This document shows positions 40,746 through 50,638 of a stretch of DNA of 64,000 nt, one piece after another. The notes below the pieces were generated by a model that had not been told where the DNA came from, ran no database searches, and saw only the letters and a program-made list of their open reading frames with translations. The stretch comes from Mycoavidus sp. HKI (GTDB lineage Bacteria > Pseudomonadota > Gammaproteobacteria > Burkholderiales > Burkholderiaceae). The stretch's first letter is position 1. Every line of letters begins with the position of its first letter. A program made the translations under genes and the position numbers. The stretch spans positions 1,131,501-1,195,500 of the forward strand of contig NZ_CP076444.2 of NCBI RefSeq assembly GCF_020023735.2, in the 5' to 3' direction.

Positions 40746-41354
40746 ATGTTAGTAAGCAAAATTGTTTTGTTCGCATCGATATTATTTGCTGCAGCAAATA
40801 TCCCGGGTCCCAATATTGTCTTTTTAGTGGCACATGTATTATCTAAAGGAAACAAAGGAATAGCGTATTATATTTTTGCCATGTTGCTTGGGGAAGCTCT
40901 CTGGCTGTCTGTTGCTTACCTAAGTTTAAGTGCTTTACCCGGACATGCCGATTATATTATTACTATTATCAAATGGTTAGGCGCAACATATCTGATGTAT
41001 ATTGCTTTTAATTTATGGAAAGCGGATTCTAGTATTGAAGCTTCCAGACAAGAAATGACTTCAAAAAATATGTTTGCCGCTGGAATATTCCTGAGTATCG
41101 GGAACCCAAAGATAATGATATTTTATGTTTCGGTCTTGCCATTTTTCGTTAGCGGTGCTGATCGAAAGTTTACTTTACTGCTTATCCTAGTAGCAACCAT
41201 GGCGGTTGTGGTGGGATTCGTCTATGCAATCTGGTTAATCTTTGCAACAAAGCTCAGAAACCTTTTTGGGTCACCGAGATTCATCGGGCTATTGAATAAA
41301 GGATGTGCCTTGCTGATGATCGTGTGTGCTACTTTTATTGCATTGAGCAAGTAA
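40746..41354 (+). CDS. LysE-family amino-acid/metabolite exporter
   Basis: 202 aa, about six hydrophobic segments. Family start VLFASILFAAANIPGPNIVFLVAHVLSKG (the PGPN motif), then AMLLGEALWLSVAYL, IIKWLGATYLMYIAFNLW, and FLSIGNPKIMIFYVSVLPFF with the conserved NPK. Inner-membrane efflux of amino acids or related compounds; RhtB-like. TAGGATAAAG lies just upstream of the ATG. It converges on the radical SAM gene and shares a terminator with it; both travel in the inverted-repeat cassette. Confidence 0.88.
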   Translation: MLVSKIVLFASILFAAANIPGPNIVFLVAHVLSKGNKGIAYYIFAMLLGEALWLSVAYLSLSALPGHADYIITIIKWLGATYLMYIAFNLWKADSSIEASRQEMTSKNMFAAGIFLSIGNPKIMIFYVSVLPFFVSGADRKFTLLLILVATMAVVVGFVYAIWLIFATKLRNLFGSPRFIGLLNKGCALLMIVCATFIALSK

Positions 41355-41367
41355 CGCAAAAATATCT

Positions 41368-41413
41368 AAGAGAGGCGAGAGCTTTCAGGAACAAAGAATA
41401 TCTCGCCTCTCTT
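41368..41413. terminator. Bidirectional terminator between lysE-like and radical SAM genes
   Basis: Perfect 13-bp stem (AAGAGAGGCGAGA at 41368-41380 with its complement at 41401-41413) lies between two convergent stops (41354 and 41418). On the minus strand it is followed by ATTTTT; on the plus strand by a weaker CCTTTAAT. Confidence 0.85.
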
Positions 41414-41417
41414 GCCT

Positions 41418-43031
41418 TTAATATCTAAGCTTTTCCATAAAATTATTGCTCATAGAAACTTCATATTTTTCGAAGCGGAGCCGATCTTCTCGCCGCACAG
41501 TGACGGCATAATGCTGATTGATCAGCCATTTGTAGTTTTCGTCCCGCGTATCCGGAATTTCATCGCATTTATCTTTAGCAAATTTGCTATAGAAATAGTA
41601 GGTAATCTCTTCAAGTCGAGCTAATCCCTGGTCCGTAAACCGGATGCCATGTATCGATTTGTCTAGCTCAATCAGATCAAGCGAGTGCAAGGCATTGAGT
41701 GTTTTGCCCATTATCTTGTCAATGCTTACATTATAGTTTTTCTCTATTGCAAGTAGATTCTCTGTTTTGACATTTGCAAGGCCGAATATTATTTTTCGCC
41801 TGGCGCGTTCCTCATTGTCATATTGACCAATCCGCCATATCGCTGGGTATCCTTCATTAATCCTCTTTCGGTGTTCTTCTGTAGAGCAAAAGTTGAAATA
41901 TTGTCCAGCCCAATCATTATGAGGCCCATTGAGATAGCCGAAGGATGACGGACCAAACCCGATCAGGTTAACGCATTCAAATTTGTCTGCTTGCTGTTCT
42001 GGACGTATAGCAGGGCGATGCAGATACGAAATTGGCCCATCAATAAATCCTTTGTCATGAAGAGCCATTCGAGCCATCAGCCACATATTGGCGCGTGTGC
42101 TAGAGTCATTGAACGCTTCCGGGTTCAGTTCTAATTTTTTGGAAATTGGGTCGCTCTCCCTCATAATAGTGGGAAAGACATTTATAACACTCAGTTCTTT
42201 TATCTCAGATAGCGTTTCCACAGTAGAGTACATGGAGTCATACGTTTCATACGGGAGTCCTGCCATGAGCGCAGTAATAAATGATGTAAATCCTTCTTCG
42301 ATACAAATTTCTACAAGTCTCAAATAATCATCGAGTGATGAGTTTTTTCTTTGGATAAAATCAAGCGTTTTTTGGTTTCCGCTTTCCAAATCAATTACCA
42401 GGTCAGTGAATCCAAAGCTTTTGAGGATCCTTAGCTTTTCCCTAAGATAATTCTCATCATAATGCTTCGGATAGATTTCAGTTTTTATTTCAGCATCGCT
42501 CTGAATGTCTAAATATTTTTCGCATGCTTTCAGTAGCCGAACAAGGCCCTGATTGGTCATCAACGAGGGAGTCCCTCCACCGAGTTGTAGTGACCGTGCC
42601 TTGATACGCTGTCCCATGATCTGGGTATTTAGTTGCAGTTCGGCTATAAGTGTATCAATGACTTCTGTCTCACGTCTCTCCACGTTGTCTAAACTGGTTA
42701 TCTTCTTGTGAAAATGACAAAATGAGCATAGTTGCTCACAGAAAGGGTAATGGAGATATACTTCAAATGTACTACCCGCCATCTCCGACAATATCTCTTT
42801 AGCTCTCTGGCCACTGATTTCTGACATGGCTCGAAGAGGATAATAATGGGATATGTAATAGAAGCCGTGAAAGGTTCGCCTTATTCCGAATTCATCAAGG
42901 CGTTGTAAGCCCGTTTCAAATACCTTTGCCTTCTCTTTATAATGAGCCGCTGCAGCATTCATTATCGGGTGCAATTCGGCGTAACTGTCAATGGGGTACT
43001 GAGCTTCAGTTAGGGATAAAATTTGTTTCAT
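41418..43031 (-). CDS. HemN-like radical SAM protein
   Basis: 537 aa. Fe-S motif CEQLCSFC (CxxxCxxC, about residues 103-110) preceded by EVYLHYPF as in HemN/HemW. LQLGGGTPSLM is the SAM-binding glycine motif, followed by KTEIYPKH, DLVIDLESGNQ and a HemN C-terminal-like segment (NLIGFGPSSFGYLNG; IFGLANV). The N-terminal about 80 residues are unlike HemN, and it pairs with a LysE exporter in a mobile cassette. A specialised HemN-like role (methylation, cyclopropanation or another radical step on a small molecule) is more likely than haem synthesis. That is inference. The start has GAGGA 5 nt before the ATG. Confidence 0.8.
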   Translation of the reverse strand: MKQILSLTEAQYPIDSYAELHPIMNAAAAHYKEKAKVFETGLQRLDEFGIRRTFHGFYYISHYYPLRAMSEISGQRAKEILSEMAGSTFEVYLHYPFCEQLCSFCHFHKKITSLDNVERRETEVIDTLIAELQLNTQIMGQRIKARSLQLGGGTPSLMTNQGLVRLLKACEKYLDIQSDAEIKTEIYPKHYDENYLREKLRILKSFGFTDLVIDLESGNQKTLDFIQRKNSSLDDYLRLVEICIEEGFTSFITALMAGLPYETYDSMYSTVETLSEIKELSVINVFPTIMRESDPISKKLELNPEAFNDSSTRANMWLMARMALHDKGFIDGPISYLHRPAIRPEQQADKFECVNLIGFGPSSFGYLNGPHNDWAGQYFNFCSTEEHRKRINEGYPAIWRIGQYDNEERARRKIIFGLANVKTENLLAIEKNYNVSIDKIMGKTLNALHSLDLIELDKSIHGIRFTDQGLARLEEITYYFYSKFAKDKCDEIPDTRDENYKWLINQHYAVTVRREDRLRFEKYEVSMSNNFMEKLRY

Positions 43032-43080
43032 TTAGTTCCTCACAATTTTCTATGCTCACTATGTCCTGTATTTCTTATAA

Positions 43081-43321
43081 CCTACATTCCACTACCCCCG
43101 CTTTCAACGAACAGTATTTAAAGTTATTGATTTATAATAACTATTTATATTTTCTTTGACGGCCGTTCGGCTAGCGAGCCGCTTACTATGCTTCTAAAAG
43201 CTTGATTTTCGGGCTGGATCCTACGTATTGCTATTGCCACCTTTTTAAGAAAAAAATGTAACTTATTGATATATAAGAATTATTTTTTCTTAAAAAATGA
43301 GGGGAGGTAGCGACATGTAGG
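43081..43321. repeat. MITE-like block with CCTACAT ends
   Basis: About 241 bp, no coding capacity, starting CCTACATTCCACTACCCCC and ending with the inverted GGGGAGGTAGCGACATGTAGG-like end. The interior is AT-rich with an AAGAAAAAA/TTTTTTCTTA pairing. It could be a non-autonomous element or the right arm of the larger cassette. Confidence 0.5.
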
Positions 43322-43905
43322 ATCCAATATTGTGCAATCGACGTAATGTCCTCCTGATAATGTGGTGCATGGCTAATCACAAATTGGACAAACTACTGTT
43401 GATCCATTCCTCAATCTTCTTTTGCTAGATAATATAGCAATATTCTTATTTTTTCAATCGCTAATGGATAGCGCTTAAAGAGTTCGAATACCTTAGGCAC
43501 GAGTTGCGAAAAATCCAAACTGCAGATGCATTTTTACGCTAATTTCATTACTGCACAAAACTTATGCGTCATCAATACATCATCCGGTATGGCTGATAGC
43601 GCAATCAGTTGGATGGATTTTGTCAGCGCAAATATTTCTTGTGCTATCGCTTTGTGCCTGAAGCATTCCAACAGACTGAGCGGGCCTCTATAAGGGGCTG
43701 CTCAGTGATAAAAAATCAGCGGCAGGACCACGGGTAGCAAGGTATCACCTTGATTCAGGTGCTGCTTCATAATGGCGCTTTGATAGCGCCATAACTTAAA
43801 TGGATCAGTTTGCCCACAGCACTCTCGTGTTTGAGCAAAATATACGCCGAGCTTGGTCTTTTGCTACGCGAATTGAGTAGACTAGATCGCAATCGCTTAA
43901 TCGTT

Positions 43906-44139
43906 GTTAGTCATGTGCTACACATTCTGTCACGGCGTCCAAACGATGATGGGAGTTGAACCTAATCCGGAGAGCAGGGCATTCGCAATATGAGACAATG
44001 CTTCAGGCTGCCAAAAATTTGTTTGGCGAACATCAAGAGGGTGAGCATCCATCGCAAGCCGCATTTATCTCTGTTTGACGAAAATAGACTTCGGTAGCAG
44101 CTAAACCTTAAACAAAACTCTCGTTAACTTATTATCTTT
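43906..44139. other. Right flank of the rpn unit, upstream of tsaD
   Basis: No gene supported. Separates the rpn pseudogene 5' end from the intact tsaD and must supply its present promoter. A frame reading QYETMLQAAKNLFGEHQEGE may be a scrap of another gene but is too short to name. Confidence 0.4.
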
Positions 44140-45159
44140 ATGCTCGTTTTCGGTATCGAAAGTTCTTGCGACGAAACCGGACTCGCGTTTTATGAAACAG
44201 AACGCGGTCTATTGGCGCATGCCTTGCATTCACAAATTGACATGCATCGCGCCTATGGCGGTGTCGTGCCTGAACTGGCTTCGCGCGATCATATTCGGCG
44301 CGCGCTGCCCCTCCTGCAACAGATCTTGGAGCAAGCTGCCATTACGCCCGCGGCGATTGACGCGATTGCGTTTACGCAAGGCCCCGGACTCGCCGGCGCG
44401 TTACTGGTAGGCGCGAGCATTGCCAATGGCCTTGGCCTAGCGTGGGATAAGCCGGTGATTGGCATCCATCATTTGGAAGGACATTTGCTCTCGCCATTAC
44501 TGGCCAACGATCCACCCTCATTTCCGTTTGTTGCCTTATTGGTCTCGGGCGGCCATACGCAGTTAATGCGCGTGACCGATATCGGCGACTACGAAATGTT
44601 AGGTGAAACGCTCGATGATGCGGCGGGTGAGGCATTTGATAAGACCGCGAAATTGCTTGGGCTAGATTATCCGGGCGGCCCGGCTGTGTCACAGTTAGCG
44701 ACCACCGGTACGCCAGGAGCGGTTGTTCTGCCACGGCCAATGCTCCACTCAAAAGATCTCGACTTCAGTTTTAGCGGTCTTAAAACAGCAGTGCTCACGC
44801 AGGTAAAGCAATACGGCCAGCCACTTGACGAACAGGCCAAGGCAAATCTTGCCCGCGGTTTTGTCGATGCCGCAGTTGATGTCCTCACCGCAAAATCCGT
44901 GCAGGCCCTTAAACAAACGGGCCTAAGCAGGCTGGTCGTGGCCGGCGGAGTGGGCGCTAATCAGCAGTTGCGCGCCGCGCTTAAAGTCGCGGCACAAAAG
45001 TATGCCTTTGATGTGCATTATCCAGACCCAGAATTATGTACCGATAATGGCGCAATGATTGCGCTGGCTGGTGCGCTCAGGTTGCAGCGTTGGCCGGAAC
45101 AAGCCAATAAGCATTACGCTTTTACGGTGCGGCCACGCTGGGATTTGGCTGCGATTTAA
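44140..45159 (+). CDS. tsaD: tRNA N6-adenosine threonylcarbamoyltransferase
   Basis: 339 aa. [16 protein letters not shown] start, metal ligands in [67 protein letters not shown], and [10 protein letters not shown] near the C-terminus. Completes t6A37 of ANN-decoding tRNAs with TsaB/C/E; essential in most bacteria. Its 5' third is duplicated beside rpsU. Confidence 0.97.
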   Translation: MLVFGIESSCDETGLAFYETERGLLAHALHSQIDMHRAYGGVVPELASRDHIRRALPLLQQILEQAAITPAAIDAIAFTQGPGLAGALLVGASIANGLGLAWDKPVIGIHHLEGHLLSPLLANDPPSFPFVALLVSGGHTQLMRVTDIGDYEMLGETLDDAAGEAFDKTAKLLGLDYPGGPAVSQLATTGTPGAVVLPRPMLHSKDLDFSFSGLKTAVLTQVKQYGQPLDEQAKANLARGFVDAAVDVLTAKSVQALKQTGLSRLVVAGGVGANQQLRAALKVAAQKYAFDVHYPDPELCTDNGAMIALAGALRLQRWPEQANKHYAFTVRPRWDLAAI

Positions 45160-45243
45160 ATGCTGCTCGGCCTCAGTACCTCAATTTAAGCACGCTTTGA
45201 GGTGCTTTGCTGCTTGTCGCATTCATTGCGGCTTGGTTCCCAC

Positions 45244-46077
45244 TCATTGCCGCTTGTCGCACTCAATCAGCGCATAAGCGCTGTGATTGTGAATAGACTC
45301 GAAATTTTCAGCTTCAAGCATATAGGCGACCACCCGATCATCTTGATTAAGCCGGCTCGCCACATCGCGCACCAAATCTTCGACAAATTTTGGATTGTCA
45401 TACGCGCGTTCGGTCACAAATTTTTCATCTGGCCGCTTTAATAGCCCCCATAACTCACAAGAGGCGGACTCTTCGGCAATTCGTATGAGTTCCTCAACCG
45501 GGAGTTGATGATCATTTAACTCAGCTTTGATGATCAGGTGCGAACGCTGATTATGCGCGCCGTATAAAGAAATTTCTTTTGAGCATGGGCATAAGCTCAT
45601 CACCGGTACCAGCACTTTCAAAAAAATCCGACTGCTATCGTCACGCGCTTCGCCAATAAAGCTGACTTCATAATCAAGCAAGCTTTGGGCGCCGGATACC
45701 GGCGCGGTTTTATTGATAAAGTAGGGAAAAGTGGCCTCAATTCGACCTGCTGTGGTCTCTAATTTAGCCAGCATCTTCATCAGCATTGCCTGAAATCCGG
45801 CTAGGTCAAGCGGTATTGCCTCCCCCGTCACCGCGTCTATCGTGCTTGCTTGGAGTAACTCGATAAAGCGCGACATATGCGTGCCTTTTTGCTCACTTGG
45901 CAAATACACATCCAGGTCAAAAAGGCCAATGGTTGGCTGGCTAGCGCCCGTGGCGCTGCGCACCGTGAGCGGATGGCGCACGGCTTTGATACCCACCCGC
46001 TGAATCGGGATTTGGCGGGTATCAATACTGCCCTGCACATCGGACATAACAAAAACGGGGTTCAATACATTACTCAT
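45244..46077 (-). CDS. folE2: GTP cyclohydrolase FolE2 (type IB)
   Basis: 277 aa. [25 protein letters not shown] start, QKGTHMSRF (about 83-91), and [23 protein letters not shown] with the Cys/His active-site region. First step of folate synthesis, metal-promiscuous relative of FolE. Follows dxs by 30 nt. A 17-nt echo of its 3' end (GCxGCTTGTCGCAxTCA) lies 40 nt downstream. Confidence 0.95.
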   Translation of the reverse strand: MSNVLNPVFVMSDVQGSIDTRQIPIQRVGIKAVRHPLTVRSATGASQPTIGLFDLDVYLPSEQKGTHMSRFIELLQASTIDAVTGEAIPLDLAGFQAMLMKMLAKLETTAGRIEATFPYFINKTAPVSGAQSLLDYEVSFIGEARDDSSRIFLKVLVPVMSLCPCSKEISLYGAHNQRSHLIIKAELNDHQLPVEELIRIAEESASCELWGLLKRPDEKFVTERAYDNPKFVEDLVRDVASRLNQDDRVVAYMLEAENFESIHNHSAYALIECDKRQ

Positions 46078-46107
46078 AGCAACACATTCCTGCGCTTTTT
46101 ATATAAC

Positions 46108-48006
46108 TCATTCTGGCGCGTTAGCGCCTAAATTTGGGTTTGTATGGGTGGGAAAACGCTGACGAATGGCTTGCACAATACCAGCGCTATCCAAGCCACA
46201 ATTTGCCAGCAGCCGCGCTGGGTCACCTTGAGCAATAAAATCATCAGGCAAGCCCAATTGTAAAACAGGCCGCTGAATGCCTGCGGCTAATAGGCTTTCA
46301 ATACAGGCTGAACCCGCCCCACCCATCACGCACCCTTCTTCAACAGTGACCAACACGTCATGCGATTGGGCGAGTTGCTGCACGAGGGCGTCATCCAGCG
46401 GCTTGATGAAGCGCATATTTGCTACGCTGGCATTCAGTATATTCGCTGCCGCCAAGCTTGGCGCAACCATCGCGCCAAAGGCCAGAATCGCAATGCGCTG
46501 GCCAGCGGGTTGACTAGAGGTGCGTCGCACCTCACCTTTGCCAAGCGGTAATGCGCTCATCTGTTTCTCTACGGTGACGCCAGGGCCTACGCCACGTGGA
46601 TACCGCACTGCGGTCGGGCCTGGCTGTTGTAGTGCTGTGTAAAGCATTTGCCGGCACTCGTTTTCATCCGATGCCGCCATCACCGTCATATTTGGCAGAC
46701 AGCGCAAAAACGCAATATCATAAGCGCCGGCATGTGTTGCGCCATCTGCGCCGACGAGGCCAGCACGGTCAATGGCAAACAATACCGGGAGATTTTGTAG
46801 CGCGATATCATGAATCAATTGATCATAAGCACGCTGCAAAAAAGTAGAGTAAATCGCCACCACGGGTTTTAACCCTTCAACCGCCAAGCCGCCGGCAAAA
46901 GTCACGGCATGTTGCTCAGCAATACCAACATCGTAATAACGATCAGGGAAACGTTGCTCAAATTCAATCAGGCCCGAACCTTCGCGCATGGCAGGTGTAA
47001 TGCCAACCACTCGCTCATCTTGCTCAGCGATATCGCACAGCCACTCACCAAACACCTGTGTATAGGTTTTGCGAGCCGCAGCAGCACTCTTAATGCCCTC
47101 GGCCGGGTTGAATTTTCCGGGGCCATGATAGAGCACTGGATCAGCTTCAGCCAGGCTGTAACCCTGCCCTTTTTTAGTGATGACATGCAGAAATTGCGGC
47201 CCTTTCAGTTCTTTGAGATTTTGGAGCGTTGGAATCAGGGATTTCAAATCGTGACCATCAATTGGGCCAATGTAGTTGAAACCAAATTCCTCAAAGAGCG
47301 TAGCAGGCGCCACCATGCCTTTCGCGTGTCCCTCTATCCGGCGCAAAAATTCGAGCACTGGCGGAGCACCGCTTAAGAGTTGTTCGATGCCTTTTTTAGC
47401 CGTCGCATAAAAGCGACCAGAGATCAGCCGCGCGAGGTAGCGATTTAACGCTCCCACGGGCGGAGAAATCGACATCTCGTTATCGTTTAAGATTACGATC
47501 AAGGGCACATCGTCATAAATACCGGCATTATTCATTGCTTCAAAAGCCATGCCAGCAGTCATCGCCCCATCGCCAATCACGGCAATCGCAAAACGCTCCT
47601 CGCCTTTTAATTGACTGGCGCGCGCCATTCCAAGCGCGGCTGAAATCGAGGTGCTTGAATGCGCTGTGCCGAACGTATCATATGCAGATTCGCGGCGGCA
47701 TGGAAAGCCAGAAAGCCCACCTAACTGACGCAGCGTTGACATGGCTTCGCGCCGGCCAGTCAGAATTTTATGAGGATAGGCTTGGTGCCCCACATCCCAC
47801 ACAATCCGGTCATCAGGTGTATTGAAGACATAGTGCAGCGCAATCGTAAGTTCAACCGTGCCCAGATTAGAGGACAAGTGCCCCCCCGTACGCGATACGC
47901 TATCGAGTATAAAAGCACGCAATTCATCGGCTAAGCGCTCTAACTGGCTATGCTTAAGTCGACGTAGCTCAGCTGGCTCATTAATCGTATTTAACAACTT
48001 ATACAT
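46108..48006 (-). CDS. dxs: 1-deoxy-D-xylulose-5-phosphate synthase
   Basis: 632 aa thiamine-diphosphate enzyme. [48 protein letters not shown] (ThDP motif), [26 protein letters not shown] and [18 protein letters not shown]. Commits pyruvate and glyceraldehyde phosphate to isoprenoid synthesis (MEP pathway). It sits with ispA and xseB; the thi genes downstream in the window supply pathway cofactor precursors. Confidence 0.97.
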   Translation of the reverse strand: MYKLLNTINEPAELRRLKHSQLERLADELRAFILDSVSRTGGHLSSNLGTVELTIALHYVFNTPDDRIVWDVGHQAYPHKILTGRREAMSTLRQLGGLSGFPCRRESAYDTFGTAHSSTSISAALGMARASQLKGEERFAIAVIGDGAMTAGMAFEAMNNAGIYDDVPLIVILNDNEMSISPPVGALNRYLARLISGRFYATAKKGIEQLLSGAPPVLEFLRRIEGHAKGMVAPATLFEEFGFNYIGPIDGHDLKSLIPTLQNLKELKGPQFLHVITKKGQGYSLAEADPVLYHGPGKFNPAEGIKSAAAARKTYTQVFGEWLCDIAEQDERVVGITPAMREGSGLIEFEQRFPDRYYDVGIAEQHAVTFAGGLAVEGLKPVVAIYSTFLQRAYDQLIHDIALQNLPVLFAIDRAGLVGADGATHAGAYDIAFLRCLPNMTVMAASDENECRQMLYTALQQPGPTAVRYPRGVGPGVTVEKQMSALPLGKGEVRRTSSQPAGQRIAILAFGAMVAPSLAAANILNASVANMRFIKPLDDALVQQLAQSHDVLVTVEEGCVMGGAGSACIESLLAAGIQRPVLQLGLPDDFIAQGDPARLLANCGLDSAGIVQAIRQRFPTHTNPNLGANAPE

Positions 48007-48117
48007 GTGACTCCATTCTCATTGTGGCTCCACTCTAATAGGGAAGTTTTAACCCTTTTTTAGCTAGGGCGGCTCTGGCTAGCACTAAAAAAGCGCAACG
48101 AAGATACATCATAGATA

Positions 48118-48209
48118 GGTTTAACCTACACGCTCAACCATTAAGATAGGCTTAACATAGCGTTCAACCATTAAAGGCGGGTTAACATACACGTTCAACC
48201 ATTAAATCA
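48118..48209. repeat. Three tandem copies of the ispA 3' end
   Basis: Units 48118-48148, 48149-48178 and 48179-48209 (30-31 bp) share TTAAC(A/C)TA...GTTCAACCATTAA with a few changes. The rightmost unit holds the last ispA codons (LMVERVC) and stop; the other two are downstream duplicates. Confidence 0.8.
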
Positions 48210-49060
48210 GCTAAGCGGGCGAGCCAACCCGCTTGCTCTCCAAGTGGCGCAAGCGCTACTTGCGCTTGCTGATGCAATTGGCTAACCAAACGCTGCGAGG
48301 CGTCTAGTCCAAGTACGGAGACATAGGTTGGCTTGCCGTTTTGGCTATCTTTGCCCGCTGTTTTGCCAAGCGTTGCCGAATTTGCACTCACATCAAGAAT
48401 ATCGTCCACCACCTGAAAGGCAAGTCCAATCGCAGTAGCATAGTGATCCAGCGCCTGTTTAACGGCGCCCGTCTCTTGGCCACAGGCAGCGCCCATGCGC
48501 ACTGCGGCGGCCAATAAAGCCCCGGTTTTCATCCGGTGCATGGTTTCCAGCGCGGTTAGCGAAAGCGGGCCACCGACGCTTTGCAAATCAATCATTTGCC
48601 CCCCAGCCATGCCTAGCGAACCGCTCGCCGTGGCTAACTCGCGCACCAGCACGGCCTGCAGCGAGCCCGCCAGCGAGTTTTGGGTCAAACTAATAAAAGC
48701 CTGTGCCTGCAACGCATCGCCGACCAATAACGCAGTCGCTTCACCATACGCGATATGGACTGCGGGTTTGCCATGCCGCAAATCATCGTTATCCATCGCC
48801 GGCAGATCATCATGGACCAGCGAATACGCATGAATCATCTCCAGCGCAGTTGCCGCGACATCAAGCGTCGCAGAGGGCGCTCCCGTGATACTGCCCGCCG
48901 CATGACAGAGCAACGGCCGGATGCGCTTGCCATGACCCAACAACGCATAGCGCATCGCCTGATGCAACCGGCTCGGTTGCTGGGCAACGGTAGGTAAATA
49001 AGTATCCAGCGCTTGTTCAGTGCGGGCCACAATAGCCTGCCGCCATGTCTCAAAATTCAT
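48182..49060 (-). CDS. ispA: Farnesyl diphosphate synthase
   Basis: 292 aa all-alpha prenyltransferase. GHGKRIRPLL, first aspartate-rich motif DDLPAMDNDDLRHG (about 86-99), KTGALL, and second DDILD followed by GKTAGKDSQNGKPTYV. Condenses IPP with DMAPP/GPP to C15. Downstream of xseB by 6 nt, upstream of dxs, the standard operon order. Confidence 0.96.
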   Translation of the reverse strand: MNFETWRQAIVARTEQALDTYLPTVAQQPSRLHQAMRYALLGHGKRIRPLLCHAAGSITGAPSATLDVAATALEMIHAYSLVHDDLPAMDNDDLRHGKPAVHIAYGEATALLVGDALQAQAFISLTQNSLAGSLQAVLVRELATASGSLGMAGGQMIDLQSVGGPLSLTALETMHRMKTGALLAAAVRMGAACGQETGAVKQALDHYATAIGLAFQVVDDILDVSANSATLGKTAGKDSQNGKPTYVSVLGLDASQRLVSQLHQQAQVALAPLGEQAGWLARLADLMVERVC

Positions 49061-49066
49061 ACAAAT

Positions 49067-49357
49067 TTACGTACCGAGCGGCGCATTGCCAGTTTCAAGC
49101 GGTTTGAGCATTTCACCATCGAGCACGCGGACTTGCTGTTCTACCTTTTCAAGTTGCAGCCGGCAATATATCATTAAGCTGACCCCGCGCCGATAAGCAT
49201 TGAGCGATGCCTCAAGGCTCAAACCGCCCTCTTCCATCTGTCTAATGAGGGCCTCAAGCTCAACCAGAGCCGCTTCATAGTTGCTCGGTAGCGAGTCGGC
49301 AGCGAGTTCCCCCACACCGTCTTTAAGTTCGAGTTGAGCGGACTGAGCTTTAACCAT
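49067..49357 (-). CDS. xseB: Exodeoxyribonuclease VII small subunit
   Basis: 96 aa. NYEAALVELEALIRQMEEGGLSLEASLNAYRRGVSLMIYCRLQLEKVEQQV is the whole family signature. Acts with XseA in single-strand DNA degradation. First gene of xseB-ispA-dxs. Confidence 0.95.
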   Translation of the reverse strand: MVKAQSAQLELKDGVGELAADSLPSNYEAALVELEALIRQMEEGGLSLEASLNAYRRGVSLMIYCRLQLEKVEQQVRVLDGEMLKPLETGNAPLGT

Positions 49358-49462
49358 GGGTTTTCAAATTGGACCAAATTCCATATTATATGCTGATGTT
49401 TAGGTTAAATTAATGGCCTAATCGTGTTCGGTATGCTTTCTTTTCGGTTTAATGCTTAAATT

Positions 49463-50635
49463 TTGAAAACTATTCCTCAAACAGATCCGGCTCGTGCCGC
49501 TCTGAGCGCAGTTGCCACCTCGCCTGAGATTGCCATTATCGGCGGTGGGCTGGTGGGCCGCTTAATCGGCTGGCAGTTGGCCCGTAGCGGGCGCCGAGTG
49601 GCGCTTTATGAACGGGGAGATGCGGCTGGCAGCCAGGCCGCCGCCTGGGTCGCAGCCGGTATGTTAGCGCCGCTGGCGGAAGCTGCGCTCTCTGAAGCCT
49701 TGATTGCCGAGCTCGGCATGGAGTCGCTTGAACTCTGGCCGACTATCTTGGCTAAATTGCCAGAGCCGGTATTTTTTCAGCGCCATGGCACCCTGGTCAT
49801 CTGGCATACGGCAGATCGTACCCAAGCCCAGTTATTTGAACAGGGCATGCGCGCTCATCTGTCCGCTGACCTGCAACAACACGGTATTATTAAGCTGCAA
49901 GGTGCAGCGATGCAAGCCACTGAGCCGGCGCTGGGCGCGCGCTTTTCGCAAGCCCTGCTGCTGCCGCACGAAGGTCAACTCGACAACCGACAACTGCTCA
50001 CCGCTTTAGCCGCAGGACTGGCCCAGCATCAGGCCGAGTTGCACTGGGGGACGACGATTGACGATCGCGCGTTACCTAGCGCTGGCCTGGTGATAGACTG
50101 CCGCGGACTGGGCGCCCAACAAAGCTGGCCCGCCTTACGTGGGGTGCGCGGCGAAGTCATCCGGATCCATGCTCCAGGCATTGGCCTGAGCCGACCGATA
50201 CGGCTTCTGCATCCACGTTACCCGCTGTATATTGCCCCGAAAGAAAACGATGTATACGTGATTGGCGCCACTGAAATTGAAAGCGAAGATCAATCAGCTG
50301 TCAGTGTGCGCAGTGCGCTTGAATTACTAAGCGCCGCTTTTTCGGTACACCCAGCATTTGGTGAAGCACGGATTCTTGAGTTCAATACACAATGCCGCCC
50401 AACTTTGCCGGATCACCTGCCCGCCATTACCTGGGATGGAGCACGTATACTACGCATTAACGGCTTATCTCGGCATGGCTATTTAATTGCGCCGGCCATC
50501 TGCCAGCAAGCGCTCGCTATGATTGAGCGGCTGCTTGACGGCACCATCGTCAATGCCGATACATTTAACATATGGCGCCAGCAGACACGCTGGCCCAGCT
50601 TATTTCAAACAACTCATCTGCCCGCTATAGGTTAA
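49463..50635 (+). CDS. thiO: Glycine oxidase ThiO
   Basis: 390 aa FAD-dependent oxidase making the imino-glycine used to form the thiazole of thiamine. Dinucleotide motif IAIIGGGLVGRLIGWQLARSGRRVALYERG (about 24-52), AAAWVAAGMLAPLAE, and C-terminal INGLSRHGYLIAPAI. The most likely start is TTG 49463, since the first ATG in frame would remove the FAD motif. Upstream 105 nt show no TPP-riboswitch motif. 3 nt before thiS. Confidence 0.93.
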   Translation: MKTIPQTDPARAALSAVATSPEIAIIGGGLVGRLIGWQLARSGRRVALYERGDAAGSQAAAWVAAGMLAPLAEAALSEALIAELGMESLELWPTILAKLPEPVFFQRHGTLVIWHTADRTQAQLFEQGMRAHLSADLQQHGIIKLQGAAMQATEPALGARFSQALLLPHEGQLDNRQLLTALAAGLAQHQAELHWGTTIDDRALPSAGLVIDCRGLGAQQSWPALRGVRGEVIRIHAPGIGLSRPIRLLHPRYPLYIAPKENDVYVIGATEIESEDQSAVSVRSALELLSAAFSVHPAFGEARILEFNTQCRPTLPDHLPAITWDGARILRINGLSRHGYLIAPAICQQALAMIERLLDGTIVNADTFNIWRQQTRWPSLFQTTHLPAIG

Positions 50636-50638
50636 TTT

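Larger units (their letters stand above)
40655..43328. mobile_element. Inverted-repeat-bounded cassette carrying lysE-like and radical SAM genes
   Basis: Outer ends: CTACATTCCGCTACC-CCTCATTT at 40663 and its inverted counterpart (CTACATGTCGCTACC-TCC-CCTCATTT) ending at 43320-43321. AATCCAAT (40655-40662) and GATCCAAT (43321-43328) form a 7/8 target duplication inside the rpn pseudogene. A third end-like copy (CCTACATTCCACTACCCCC, 43081) lies in direct orientation near the right end. The block 43081-43321 may therefore itself be a small non-autonomous element. No transposase is present. The cassette is visibly more AT-rich than the flanking housekeeping genes. Confidence 0.65.
40520..43905 (-). 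pseudogene. rpn-family nuclease pseudogene, split by the LysE/HemN-like cassette
   Basis: The 3' part 40520-40662 reads EIARNMLAEGVALDFIKQVT and ends TAA. The middle and 5' part 43322-43905 aligns along its length with 28330-28900 of the intact rpn gene but has stops and indels (for example in the region matching VLPLIFYRGTDPYKG). Removing 40663-43321 plus one duplicated ATCCAAT rejoins the two halves at the position matching EEGWQ...YLIEE of the intact copy. Second rpn insertion in the window, older than the tatD one by its decay. Confidence 0.82.

Noticed and set aside
49358..49462. TPP riboswitch ahead of the thi operon
   Set aside because: Only 105 nt are available and no conserved CTGAGA-type thi-box motif is visible.
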